A stretch of 64,000 bases of DNA from DASYTH01 sp035762905 (GTDB lineage: Bacteria > Actinomycetota > Actinomycetes > Mycobacteriales > Pseudonocardiaceae), in assembly GCF_035762905.1 (NCBI RefSeq), contig NZ_DASUCC010000109.1, forward strand, positions 1 to 64,000, read 5' to 3'. Each line of letters opens with the position of its first letter. Position 1 is the first letter of the stretch. Below the pieces are notes generated by a model. The model did not search any database. It was given only the letters and a program-made list of their open reading frames with translations, and was not told the DNA's origin. The position numbers and the translations under genes are program-made. Below, piece by piece: positions 44,665-52,588 of the stretch.

Positions 44665-45122
44665 CAGGTCCGCCACGGCTTGTCGTCGCGGGTGACCTTG
44701 CGGGCCCGGATCTGCCAGCGGTCGTCGCGCCGCACCAGGATGTCCTCGCAGAGGGTGCTGGCGTAGATCCCGGACGTGCCTGTCGTGCCGGTTTCGATGA
44801 CTAGGACGTAGCTGGTCGCCCGTACCAGCCAGGCGGTGCGCGGCACGACCCGCAGCATCGACATCAGGTGCCGGTGGGTGATGCCGTCCCGGGCCCGCTG
44901 CTCGACGCCGGCCGCGGCCGCCGCCTCGATCTGCTCCCGCCCGAACACCAGCCGGTCGAACCCGCTCGCCGCGAAGGTCGCCTCCGGAACGAAGCCGCGG
45001 GCGAACCCGGCGGTATCGCCCCGGTCGAGCGCGGCCATGTGGTCCGCGTAGAACTGGGACAGTTCATTGTGGAGCCCTACCTCTGCCCGAACGGGCGGCC
45101 GGGCGATATTCAGGGTCGTCAT
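44664..45122 (-). CDS. SnoaL-like (NTF2-fold) protein, first of a pair
   Basis: A 152-residue NTF2-fold protein, first gene of the polyketide operon (ELSQFYADHMAALDRGDTAG, then GREQIEAAAAAGVEQRARDG and LCEDILVRRDDRWQIRARKV). The layout is close to the following gene, with the shared FYADHMAALDRGD/FYAEQIHALDRGD helix. It may work as a heterodimer with it. The role is likely cyclisation or oxidative tailoring; the exact reaction is unknown. Confidence 0.75.
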   Translation of the reverse strand: MTTLNIARPPVRAEVGLHNELSQFYADHMAALDRGDTAGFARGFVPEATFAASGFDRLVFGREQIEAAAAAGVEQRARDGITHRHLMSMLRVVPRTAWLVRATSYVLVIETGTTGTSGIYASTLCEDILVRRDDRWQIRARKVTRDDKPWRT

Positions 45123-45424
45123 ATAACACCAGTGATCCAGTCGTTCGCCGCTCGTGCGGCATGCCGCAGTGGCGGCCGGCCAATGTTGTCGACGACGTTA
45201 TGACGGCGTATCCGGCGGCGGCAATCGACTTGCACGGGAGTTCGTGAATCCTGCACTCCTGTTCACCCATGCTCCATTGCAGACACTTACTGCAACGGGC
45301 CCATCATTTGTGCAAGACGGGTGTCGCAGAAGAATACGAATATCTTTCCACGCCGGCTGTGTCCTTTTTGTTACCATGGCCTGGTTTGATGGAGCACAGC
45401 GACGCCGGTACGGGGGAGGTACTC
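45123..45424. promoter_or_regulatory. Divergent control region of the polyketide operon and AraC gene
   Basis: This 302-bp gene-free gap is AT-richer than its flanks. It holds a perfect 14-bp palindrome, TGCGGCATGCCGCA, at 45155-45168, close to the operon start. The start of the AraC transcript should lie in the right half. I see no convincing paired -35/-10 boxes. Confidence 0.5.
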
Positions 45425-46435
45425 GTGCGCGAAAGAACGCCCGGGGGAGAGGTGTCGGCAGAGCGCCCGGCACGCGTCAGGATACAAAACTGGAACGTGA
45501 AATCGGCCGAACGCCTTGAATACTGGAATGAACTGACCGACAGCACCCGCTACGGCAAGAGCGGGATGCCCCAGGTCCTTGCCGAGCCGACTTTCCGGGC
45601 CGACTACAGCGGACACTGGGTCGGCGACGCCGGTGTGGTGGCCGGCAGGATGGATGCCGGGTCGTTCCTGATCGACCGCCAGCGGGCCGATGGCATCGAC
45701 AGCAGTCGTGTGCAGCTCATTCTCTCGGGCTGCAACCCGGCGCAGATCGACGCGCGAGGCTGGACACACGACATCGACTCCGGCTCGCTCTACCTCCAGT
45801 TTCACGACGAGCCGCGGCGCGTCGTCTGGCGAAAACCGGACCGGCAGCTGATCGTGGACATCGACTCGACGCGGCTGACCCTGGACCGTGCGCTGCTGCG
45901 GCGTGCCATGTTCGCGCCGCTGCTGGTCGATCGCGAGATGGTGGACCTGTTCGTCCGGTCCGCGACCAGGATTCTGCACCTGCCGCGCCCCGCGATCGCG
46001 GCCGCCGGATCGTTTCTGGTCAGCCTGGTCGAGCTTCTGGTCCGAACTGGACTCGACGACGACGTCATGCTGGCGGAGACCGGTCCCGCGCGCCGGGAGC
46101 AGGCGCTTGCCGTGATGCGGGAGAACCTGTCGCGCCCGGACCTCAGTGCCGAGGACGTGGCCGCGGCCCTGAACATCTCGCGCCGCAGCCTGTTCCAGCT
46201 CTTCGACGCAACGCCGCCGATGACGGTGCTTCGTCAGATGCGCATCGCGCGAGCCCGGGAAGTCCTGAGCGACGACAGCCGGGACGACCTGACCATCGAA
46301 CAGGTTTCCCGGATGTGCGGATTCGGTACCGCCCGCGGCTTCAACAACGCGTTTCTCCGGGAATCCGGTCAACGCCCCACCGACTTCCGGCGCAATCGCG
46401 GCGGGCCGCCGGCCATGGAACTCCGGCTACCGTAG
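45425..46435 (+). CDS. AraC-family transcriptional regulator
   Basis: A 336-residue regulator. The N-terminal AraC-binding-like domain (about 40-200; LILSGCNPAQIDARGW) is followed by a C-terminal pair of helix-turn-helix motifs (SAEDVAAALNISRRSLFQLF and IEQVSRMCGFGTARGFNNAF). It diverges from the polyketide operon and so is a natural candidate for its second regulator next to the SARP. The GTG at 45425 has GGGGGAGG five bases upstream, far better than the in-frame ATG at 45389. Its 3' end overlaps the convergent DUF1772 gene by 9 bp. Confidence 0.87.
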   Translation: MRERTPGGEVSAERPARVRIQNWNVKSAERLEYWNELTDSTRYGKSGMPQVLAEPTFRADYSGHWVGDAGVVAGRMDAGSFLIDRQRADGIDSSRVQLILSGCNPAQIDARGWTHDIDSGSLYLQFHDEPRRVVWRKPDRQLIVDIDSTRLTLDRALLRRAMFAPLLVDREMVDLFVRSATRILHLPRPAIAAAGSFLVSLVELLVRTGLDDDVMLAETGPARREQALAVMRENLSRPDLSAEDVAAALNISRRSLFQLFDATPPMTVLRQMRIARAREVLSDDSRDDLTIEQVSRMCGFGTARGFNNAFLRESGQRPTDFRRNRGGPPAMELRLP

Positions 46436-46891
46436 TTGAGCGGCCGGCACGATGGCGGCCGCGATGAATCCCGCGGCGGCGATGACCGTTCTGATCAGGT
46501 GATAGTGGCGCCACTCGTCCCGGAGCGAGGACCAGGAGTCCGGTATCGAACCGGCCCAACTGTCCGCCAGCACGTTCAGCGGCACGAGGGTCGCGATCGT
46601 GAGCACGATGCCGGCCAGCATCGTGGCCGCGGCGGCGATGCTGGCGACGAGCACGATCGTGTCCTTCTTGAAGCTGAGCGCCGCGACCACGGTTGACGTC
46701 AGGATTCCCCCGACGAACAACGGGGGCATGAACCGTCCGTAGTCTCGGTTCACCGCATGCCAGTACGACACATAGGCATTCGGACTCATGGTGGTGAGGC
46801 CCGGGTTGAGCGCGATGCCGACGCACAACCCGGCATACAGTCCGGAGAGGAGCAACGACAGCACGATGGAGATCGCGTAGATCGGCTTCAT
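46427..46891 (-). CDS. DUF1772 (anthrone-oxygenase-like) membrane protein
   Basis: A 154-residue membrane protein with four hydrophobic segments and the DUF1772 pattern (MSPNAYVSYWHAVNRDYGRFMPP, then a C-terminal WRHYHLIRTVIAAAGFIA). The fungal relative HypC is an anthrone oxygenase, which is why the family carries that name. In bacteria the reaction is unproven. Proximity to a type II PKS makes an anthrone-to-quinone oxidation worth considering, but it is in an operon with another small membrane protein under a MarR gene, so it may be unrelated. Confidence 0.7.
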   Translation of the reverse strand: MKPIYAISIVLSLLLSGLYAGLCVGIALNPGLTTMSPNAYVSYWHAVNRDYGRFMPPLFVGGILTSTVVAALSFKKDTIVLVASIAAAATMLAGIVLTIATLVPLNVLADSWAGSIPDSWSSLRDEWRHYHLIRTVIAAAGFIAAAIVPAAQLR

Positions 46892-46924
46892 CCGGGAGCT
46901 TTCCCTTGTGATTCCTGCGGTGCG

Positions 46925-47269
46925 CTACAGAACGGCGATCCCGGCGATCACGTGGATCGCGGCCAACACCGCTCCGCCGCCGATCAGTCCGCCTTCCTTG
47001 CGCCAGATCCCGATGCCGACATCGATCAGCTGGATCGCGGCCGCGACGAAGAGGAACCAGGCAACCCCGACCCCGCGCTCGAACCAGGGCAGGACCGCGG
47101 CGACGACGCCGAACGGTACTGCACGCGCGGCGTACATGTAGGCGAAGAACCGCTCCGCGGCGGTGATCGATTCGGACCCGCCCATGGCCGCCGGTCGGAC
47201 CGCGGCGAACGCCGCGAACCCCACGCTGAGCAGCGCGGCCAGTGTGTTCAGGATGAGGAGAACGGTCAT
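46925..47269 (-). CDS. Small four-helix membrane protein of unknown function
   Basis: A 114-residue protein with four hydrophobic segments (LLILNTLAALLSVGFAAFAA, VPFGVVAAVLPWFERG, WFLFVAAAIQLIDVGIGIW and IGGGAVLAAIHVIAGIAVL). I do not recognise the family beyond a DUF4267-like look. It is first in a two-gene unit with the DUF1772 gene, 33 bases downstream, and divergent from a MarR regulator. Confidence 0.65.
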   Translation of the reverse strand: MTVLLILNTLAALLSVGFAAFAAVRPAAMGGSESITAAERFFAYMYAARAVPFGVVAAVLPWFERGVGVAWFLFVAAAIQLIDVGIGIWRKEGGLIGGGAVLAAIHVIAGIAVL

Positions 47270-47284
47270 TATCCCACTCCAGCA

Positions 47285-47324
47285 CTGTATACAGAGTCAA
47301 CTATTGATTGATGGTACAGTACTG
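47285..47324. promoter_or_regulatory. Two palindromes in the MarR intergenic region
   Basis: CTGTATACAG (47285-47294) and CAGTACTG (47317-47324) are perfect palindromes in the 57-bp AT-rich gap between the MarR gene and the divergent membrane-protein operon. The second abuts the MarR ATG. Autorepression plus control of the divergent unit is the usual MarR scheme. Confidence 0.55.
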
Positions 47325-47326
47325 CC

Positions 47327-47779
47327 ATGGAAGCGACAACGGACGCGGAGGGGCCACTGGCCGAGTCGTTAGCCTTCCGGCTGACCGTGCTCGGCGGGAC
47401 CATGCAGCGGGAGTTCGCGCTGCATCTCAAGGAGGCCGGGCTGACGCCGAAGCACCTCGGCGTGCTCAACGTGGTCGACCGGGCGCTGGCCCGCACGCAG
47501 GACGACGTCGCCACCCTCATGCAGGTCACCCCGGGCATGGTCGTCCGCCTGGTCGATCGCCTTGAGCAGCGCGAACTGCTGCAACGCCGGCGGGACCCGG
47601 TCAACCGCCGTCGCCACATCCTCACCGTCACCGCCGACGGCGCCCGGGTCCTGGCCACCAGCGCCGCCTTCGCCGCCACCCTGGACGCCCAACTGGTCGC
47701 CACCACGGGCACCGCGCTGGCCGGCCAACTCGACCAGGCCCTCGCCGCCCTCATGCGGACACTCACCGGCTCCCGCTGA
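47327..47779 (+). CDS. MarR-family transcriptional regulator
   Basis: A 150-residue winged-helix protein. The HTH lies in RTQDDVATLMQVTPGMVVRLVD, and the wing in RRRDPVNRRRHILTVTADG. The flanking helices should form the dimer. Short spacing to palindromes at the start codon implies autoregulation; the divergent membrane proteins are the likely target. The effector is unknown. Confidence 0.9.
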   Translation: MEATTDAEGPLAESLAFRLTVLGGTMQREFALHLKEAGLTPKHLGVLNVVDRALARTQDDVATLMQVTPGMVVRLVDRLEQRELLQRRRDPVNRRRHILTVTADGARVLATSAAFAATLDAQLVATTGTALAGQLDQALAALMRTLTGSR

Positions 47780-47816
47780 CTCCGTAACGAGTGCGGGCCG
47801 GCTGAGGTCGGAGTTC

Positions 47817-48521
47817 CTACCCGCGGGGACGGATCCGGTCGACGACGAGGCGGTCGAAGAGGTCGCCGGCAAGCGCGGGGGTGTGGCGATCGACGGACCG
47901 GTGTGCGGCGGCGACGTCGCCCTGCCACCGGGTGATCACGTCGGCGTGGAAGTCAATGAGCTTGTGCACGTCCGCCGGGGTCAGCTCGGGATGGAACTGG
48001 CAGCCGAAGACCCGGTCGCCGTAGCTGAACGCCTGGACCGCGGTGTGCTCGTTTCGCCATTCGACTCGTACGCCGGGCACCGAGCTGATCTCCGGTGAGA
48101 TCGACTGGTAGTGAAACGACGGCACGACCAGTTCGGCTTGCCGGTCGTGCGGCTGGGCGACCGGAGTGAGCCCCACCTCGATCGCGCTGGACGAGGCGAT
48201 CGAATCCGGGCGCAATGCCTCGGCGATGAGCTGGGCGCCGAGGCAGATTCCGATGACCGCGTATTCCGCGCTTTCCGGATTTGTCACCAGGCATCGGGTC
48301 AGGTCGATGGCCGAACGCATCCATTCCGCGTCGGAATGGACCGAGGTCTGGCCGCCGGTGAATACGTAGGCCAGGTCCGGGCGAGGAGATTCGGCCGGCA
48401 AGCTCGTCAGATTGCGGCGTGCGGAGGTGAGACCGGCCTCCGACAGTCGCTCGGCGATTCGGTCGGCGTAGTCGAGGCCGTCGTAGATCACCCCGTCCGC
48501 GACGCAAATCAGAACATCCAC
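47817..48521 (-). CDS. Class I glutamine amidotransferase-like protein
   Basis: A 234-residue GATase1-fold protein. The nucleophile elbow is VIGICLGAQLIAEAL with the Cys, and the His-Glu pair is in GCQFHPELTP. It looks like the GuaA/type 1 amidotransferase-like stand-alone proteins often acting as gamma-glutamyl hydrolases or unknown amidases. It starts at GTG 48521, 18 bases after the upstream hypothetical gene, so the two are probably one transcript. Confidence 0.85.
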   Translation of the reverse strand: MDVLICVADGVIYDGLDYADRIAERLSEAGLTSARRNLTSLPAESPRPDLAYVFTGGQTSVHSDAEWMRSAIDLTRCLVTNPESAEYAVIGICLGAQLIAEALRPDSIASSSAIEVGLTPVAQPHDRQAELVVPSFHYQSISPEISSVPGVRVEWRNEHTAVQAFSYGDRVFGCQFHPELTPADVHKLIDFHADVITRWQGDVAAAHRSVDRHTPALAGDLFDRLVVDRIRPRG

Positions 48522-48539
48522 GATCCGAGGCTACGGTGA

Positions 48540-49706
48540 TCAGAACCATTTCGTCCACAAGTTGATCGCCGACTCGAGGGAGGCGACGACGTTCACGATG
48601 ACCAGGATCGTGACGACCAGGTTCACCCTGGCCACCCGCCGCGCCTGGTCCTCGGCCAGCCTGCGTTCGACCGCCTCCCTGGCCATCTGCAGCAGGGTCT
48701 CGGTGCGCTCCCGGGTCTTGTCGGTCTCCCAGGCGTACAGGAGGCCGTCCCGGAGCTTGAGCACGTGGTGGTCGTAGCTGAACGTCGGGCGGACGAGTGC
48801 CTGGTAGTCGGCGCGCAGGCGGGACTCGAGGCGGATGAGCCAGGCCAGGTTCTCGTCGGTGAGGGACGCCCGGATCAGCCGGTCGGCGGCCGAGGCGCTG
48901 CGGTCCATCCGGGCGTAGAGGACGTCCAGATGCAACAGCAGGTGCTCGAGTTGGTCGAGGGTGTGCCGCGGATCCGCGGCGGCCAGCAGTGAGAAGGCGT
49001 ACCCGGCATAGAAGAACTCGTCGACCCACGGCGAGTCCGACGTTATCGGCGCGGGTGAGCGCGGATAAACGAGCTGGCGAAGTTCATCGGAAAGCGTGCC
49101 GCGACCGGGATGACTGTGCGACGTTTCCCCCACATACGTGAGGTTGAAGTACGGCAACAGGGTTTCGCAGTCCGCCCCGGGGCTGCAATGGTCGGAAACC
49201 TCGACCAGGGCTGGCAGCAGGACATCGCGGATCTTCCCGGAAACCGGGTCTCGGCCTTTCGGTCCGAAACCGTCGATGAGTCGCCGGCGGCGGTCGTCAC
49301 CCCAGCCGTCGGCCACCGCCATCCGCACGGCCACCGATCCGTAACCGTCGGGGAAGAGCATGCCGGTGACCTTGAGCCGCACCGGCAGATCGACCGCCTG
49401 CGCGACAATCTCGGTCAGCTCGGTATTGAACTGTTCGGACCCGGCGAAATGCGTCAACAACTCGAAGGGTGGATTGCCGAAGGTCAGCGACCCCCGCAGG
49501 AACTGGTCCATCGGCCGGTCCACCGGAACGATCCGGCCTTCTGGGTCGAGTATCCCATCGGCCGGTACCGAGCACACCGGCCGCTCGTCCAGCGGATCCG
49601 CCCCGGGGTAGAACGGGCCCGTCAGGAGAAGCTGTGCGGTGCCAACAAAGTCGACGCTCTGCGCGTCTAACCCGACAGGGTCCACGCGGCGAGGGTAGCA
49701 GGGCAT
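48540..49706 (-). CDS. Conserved hypothetical protein with C-terminal membrane anchor
   Basis: A 388-residue protein that I do not recognise. The soluble part has a front half rich in Gly/Asp/Pro (GTAQLLLTGPFYPGADPLDE) and a back half that is helical and charged (RDGLLYAWETDKTRERTET, then AREAVERRLAEDQARR), probably a coiled coil. A single membrane segment (VNLVVTILVIVNVVASL) lies 12 residues from the C-terminus, so it is tail-anchored with the bulk inside. It is co-transcribed with the amidotransferase. The ATG at 49706 lacks a good ribosome binding site; GTG at 49685 is the alternative. Confidence 0.6.
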   Translation of the reverse strand: MPCYPRRVDPVGLDAQSVDFVGTAQLLLTGPFYPGADPLDERPVCSVPADGILDPEGRIVPVDRPMDQFLRGSLTFGNPPFELLTHFAGSEQFNTELTEIVAQAVDLPVRLKVTGMLFPDGYGSVAVRMAVADGWGDDRRRRLIDGFGPKGRDPVSGKIRDVLLPALVEVSDHCSPGADCETLLPYFNLTYVGETSHSHPGRGTLSDELRQLVYPRSPAPITSDSPWVDEFFYAGYAFSLLAAADPRHTLDQLEHLLLHLDVLYARMDRSASAADRLIRASLTDENLAWLIRLESRLRADYQALVRPTFSYDHHVLKLRDGLLYAWETDKTRERTETLLQMAREAVERRLAEDQARRVARVNLVVTILVIVNVVASLESAINLWTKWF

Positions 49707-50118
49707 GATCCACGACCGAGCGGTTCGACGAGGATGCGGGCCACGTCACGGTCGGCCCTGCTGGTACCCGGTGTCCGCTGCGGGGGCCGCCCATGGGGGT
49801 TCCGTGGCCGCGCTCATCAAGCCGACCAGAATGGCAAAGCGGCCATCCCCGGTGTCAGTTGAACCGGTCGTTCGGGACGCAAAGGCACAATTGAACCGAC
49901 CTGAAGGTGATCACGCGGGGTCCGGTTCTCCACGATGTCCATACCACATCACCGCGCCGAGCGTAGCCGGGCAGCATCAACTTGACAAAAACTTGACACG
50001 CGGCGAAGGCTGACCGATTGGCACGATTGTCCACCGTCAGGCGGGCATATCTTGACCACGGACGTCACGTCCCTACTGTCCAAATTGGTGCCTTTGTTAG
50101 CCGATGATCAAGATTCTG
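49707..50118. other. Gene-free stretch upstream of the halogenase
   Basis: About 410 bases with no believable CDS on either strand. The left part is GC-rich and the right part (from about 49980) is AT-richer, as expected for a control region. A 102-codon plus-strand frame at 49705-50013 has no protein-like composition and is set aside. Confidence 0.5.
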
Positions 50119-50148
50119 TTGACATGACAGATCGGCCCGGTGTAGCGT
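50119..50148 (+). promoter_or_regulatory. Strong promoter candidate for the halogenase
   Basis: TTGACA (50119-50124) and TAGCGT (50143-50148) are 18 bases apart, close to the consensus for the main sigma factor. The predicted start near 50155 gives a leader of about 170 bases before the halogenase. Confidence 0.6.
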
Positions 50149-50171
50149 GATCGAGAGCACAGAAGAGCGTT

Positions 50172-50219
50172 GTGAACGCTGCCGTGTGTAACTGGGGGTG
50201 TAATCGCTTGTCGACCTGA
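50172..50219 (+). CDS. Possible leader peptide with Trp and two Cys
   Basis: A 15-codon frame (MNAAVCNWGCNRLST) starts at GTG 50172, four bases after AGAAGAG, within the predicted leader. It ends 27 bases before a terminator-like hairpin. The layout is that of a transcription attenuator; a single Trp codon is weak evidence. Confidence 0.3.
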   Translation: MNAAVCNWGCNRLST

Positions 50220-50246
50220 TGGTCTATTGAGCTTATCATTTGAAGT

Positions 50247-50279
50247 CGTCGCAGGGGGTTTTCGCGACGTCGGCTTTTT
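50247..50279 (+). terminator. Attenuator-like hairpin in the halogenase leader
   Basis: CGTCGC (50247-50252) pairs with GCGACG (50264-50269), followed by TCGGC and five T at 50275-50279. T-runs are scarce in this genome, so a hairpin plus T-run between promoter and gene is notable. Confidence 0.45.
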
Positions 50280-50323
50280 CCTGCATAAATCAATGTTCAG
50301 TGCTGCGCAGGAGGGGATCCAAC

Positions 50324-51886
50324 GTGGTGCGTAAGGTCGTTGTTGTCGGCGGTGGTACGGCGGGCTGGATGACCGCCAGCTATCTGCAAGCCACCTTCGG
50401 GGAACGGATAGAGATAACCGTCATCGAGTCGGATCGGGTGCCTACGATCGGTGTCGGAGAAGCCACATTCAGCACCATTCGCCACTTCTTCGAATACCTG
50501 GGTTTGGCCGAGTCCGACTGGATGCCCGCGTGCGGCGCGACCTACAAGCTGGCCATTCGATTCGAGAACTGGCGCCGGCCGGGGCACTATTTCTACCATC
50601 CATTCGAGCGGCTCCGTTCCGTCGACGGATTCCCGATTTCCGAGTGGTGGCTCGCCCATGGCGAAGGCGACCGTGCCGACCGTGACATCTTCCTCATGGC
50701 CGCGTTGGGCGATGCGCTCCTGGCGCCCCGCTACCTGGACGGACGCCTGTTCGATGACGGTCCGACCGCCTCTGACCAGCAGGTTACCGGTCGCACCACG
50801 TTGTCGGAACAGACCGCTCAGTTCCCATACGCATACCATTTCGACGCCGCACTGCTGGCCGCGTTTCTCCGGGATCGGGCGGTGCGCCTCGGTGTCCAGC
50901 ACGTTCTCGACGACGTGCAGAACGTCAATCTGAGCGCGCGGGGTTCGATCGACCACCTGGTCACGAAGAATCACGGGGAACTACGAGGCGATCTTTACAT
51001 CGACTGCTCCGGATTCCGCGGGCTGCTGATCAATCAAGCTCTTGGGGAGCCATTCGAGTCATATCAGGACTACCTGCCCAACGACCGGGCCGTCGCGCTC
51101 CGCGTCCCGGCGGACCAGCAGCGGGACGGTATTCCGCCGTACACCCGGGCCACCGCGATGGACGCCGGCTGGATATGGACCATCCCGCTCTTCCATCGCA
51201 ACGGAATGGGCTACGTGTACTCGGCCGACTACTGCTCGCCGGAAGACGCCGAGCGGACCCTTCGGGAATACGCCGGCCCGGCCGCAGCGGACCTGGAGGC
51301 CAACCACATCAAGATGCGGGTCGGCCGCAGCCGCCGCTTCTGGGTGCAGAATTGCGTCGCGATCGGGCTGTCCGGCGGTTTTGTCGAGCCGCTGGAGTCA
51401 ACCGGAATCTTTTTCATTCAGTACGGGATCGAGCAGCTCGTCAAGCATTTCCCGGCGTTTGGCCACGCGGAAGACCTGGCCGCCAGCTACAACACACTCC
51501 TGGCCCGGTGCCTCGACGGCGTCCGCGAGTTTCTGTTCCTGCATTACTACACGGCGGCCCGGGAGGACAACAGGTACTGGAAGGACGCCCGCCAGCGGAC
51601 GGTGCCGCCCGGCCTCGCCGAGCGCCTCGAGGCCTGGCGGGTCCGCCTTCCCGACACCGAGAACGTGTGGTCGCACTACCACGGCTTCGAGCCGTATTCC
51701 TACACCGCGATGCTCCTCGGGTTGGGCGGTTTGCAAACCGCGCCGCGGCCGGCGTTGCAGCTGGTGGATCCGGCCCGAGCGGAGCGAGAGTTCGCCGACA
51801 TCGCCGCTCGGTCCGCCGAACTCGTCCGCACGCTGCCCAGCCACTACGAATACGTCGCCTCGCTGCATGAGGCCGCAACCGGCTGA
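50324..51886 (+). CDS. Flavin-dependent halogenase (tryptophan halogenase family)
   Basis: A 520-residue FADH2-dependent halogenase. FAD motif VVGGGTAGWMTASYL, catalytic Lys75 in GATYKLAIRFENW (equivalent to Lys79 of PrnA), the halogenase signature GWIWTIP, and the Glu in GFVEPLESTGIFF. All core catalytic elements are intact. The family acts on tryptophan, indoles, pyrroles and phenolic rings; whether the substrate is free Trp or the polyketide cannot be settled by eye. GTG 50324 has AGGAGGGG eight bases upstream; the longer frame from 50240 would start inside the hairpin. A flavin reductase follows 66 bases downstream. Confidence 0.94.
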   Translation: MVRKVVVVGGGTAGWMTASYLQATFGERIEITVIESDRVPTIGVGEATFSTIRHFFEYLGLAESDWMPACGATYKLAIRFENWRRPGHYFYHPFERLRSVDGFPISEWWLAHGEGDRADRDIFLMAALGDALLAPRYLDGRLFDDGPTASDQQVTGRTTLSEQTAQFPYAYHFDAALLAAFLRDRAVRLGVQHVLDDVQNVNLSARGSIDHLVTKNHGELRGDLYIDCSGFRGLLINQALGEPFESYQDYLPNDRAVALRVPADQQRDGIPPYTRATAMDAGWIWTIPLFHRNGMGYVYSADYCSPEDAERTLREYAGPAAADLEANHIKMRVGRSRRFWVQNCVAIGLSGGFVEPLESTGIFFIQYGIEQLVKHFPAFGHAEDLAASYNTLLARCLDGVREFLFLHYYTAAREDNRYWKDARQRTVPPGLAERLEAWRVRLPDTENVWSHYHGFEPYSYTAMLLGLGGLQTAPRPALQLVDPARAEREFADIAARSAELVRTLPSHYEYVASLHEAATG

Positions 51887-51952
51887 GCGCGGGCCGGTGT
51901 GGCCCGACCCGGGGTATGCCGTATATCGGGAACTCACGGAAGCACGGCAACG

Positions 51953-52552
51953 ATGTCAGTAACGTCGGACTACGAAACCACAACGCATCCCACGGTCACG
52001 GCCGCGGGCGACCATCCGGCAGGGCACGTACCCGATCCGCCAAGGGCGTCGGTCCCGGAGTTCAAGGAGTTCATGCGGGGCTTTCCCAGCGGCGTGGCGG
52101 TGCTCGCAACGCTGGACGAGGAGGGCCGGCCGATCGGCATGACGTGCTCGGCGTTGTGCAGCGTCGGCCTCGACCCGCCGACGCTGCTGGCCTGCGTCGG
52201 TCGACTGGGCCGGATGCGCAGGGCCGTCGACCACACCGGCTCGTTCACCGTCAACCTGCTGGAGGGCTCCGGTCTGCAGCTGGCCCGGCGGTTCGCCGCC
52301 GGCCATGACCGGCCGTTCGATGGTGTGCCGTGGTCGCCCAGCCCCAACCACCACCTGCCCGTGCCCACCGAGCACGTCCATCGCAGCGCCGAGTGCCGGC
52401 TTCACACGTCGATCACGGTCAGCGACCATACAATCCTGATCGGTGAGGTGATCTGGGTTGCGGAATGCGACAGCACGGCCGAGCCGCTCCTGCACGGCTT
52501 CTCCGAGTTCGCCATGTGGCGGCCCGGTCTGGCGCCGCGGGGGCGGACATGA
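51953..52552 (+). CDS. Flavin reductase (FMN_red/HpaC-like)
   Basis: A 199-residue NAD(P)H:flavin oxidoreductase of the flavin_reduct family (FMRGFPSGVAVLATLDEEG, GMTCSALCSVGLDPPTLLAC, GSFTVNLL). It very probably supplies reduced FAD to the halogenase just upstream. The first 30 residues form a hydrophilic extension before the fold. The ATG at 51953 has GGAAG somewhat far upstream. A second, broken reductase lies at 56861. Confidence 0.92.
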   Translation: MSVTSDYETTTHPTVTAAGDHPAGHVPDPPRASVPEFKEFMRGFPSGVAVLATLDEEGRPIGMTCSALCSVGLDPPTLLACVGRLGRMRRAVDHTGSFTVNLLEGSGLQLARRFAAGHDRPFDGVPWSPSPNHHLPVPTEHVHRSAECRLHTSITVSDHTILIGEVIWVAECDSTAEPLLHGFSEFAMWRPGLAPRGRT

Positions 52553-52588
52553 CGGCGGGTGCGGCGACCGGATCCGGCGGAACACCGG

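Noticed and set aside
49705..50013. Plus-strand 102-codon frame in the gap before the halogenase
   Set aside because: No ribosome binding site, no domain-like composition, and it overlaps the start of the opposing gene. It looks like chance openness in high GC.
50240..50323. Longer N-terminus for the halogenase starting at 50240
   Set aside because: The extra 28 residues precede the FAD motif that normally lies within a few residues of the start, and the TTG sits inside the hairpin. GTG 50324 has a strong ribosome binding site.
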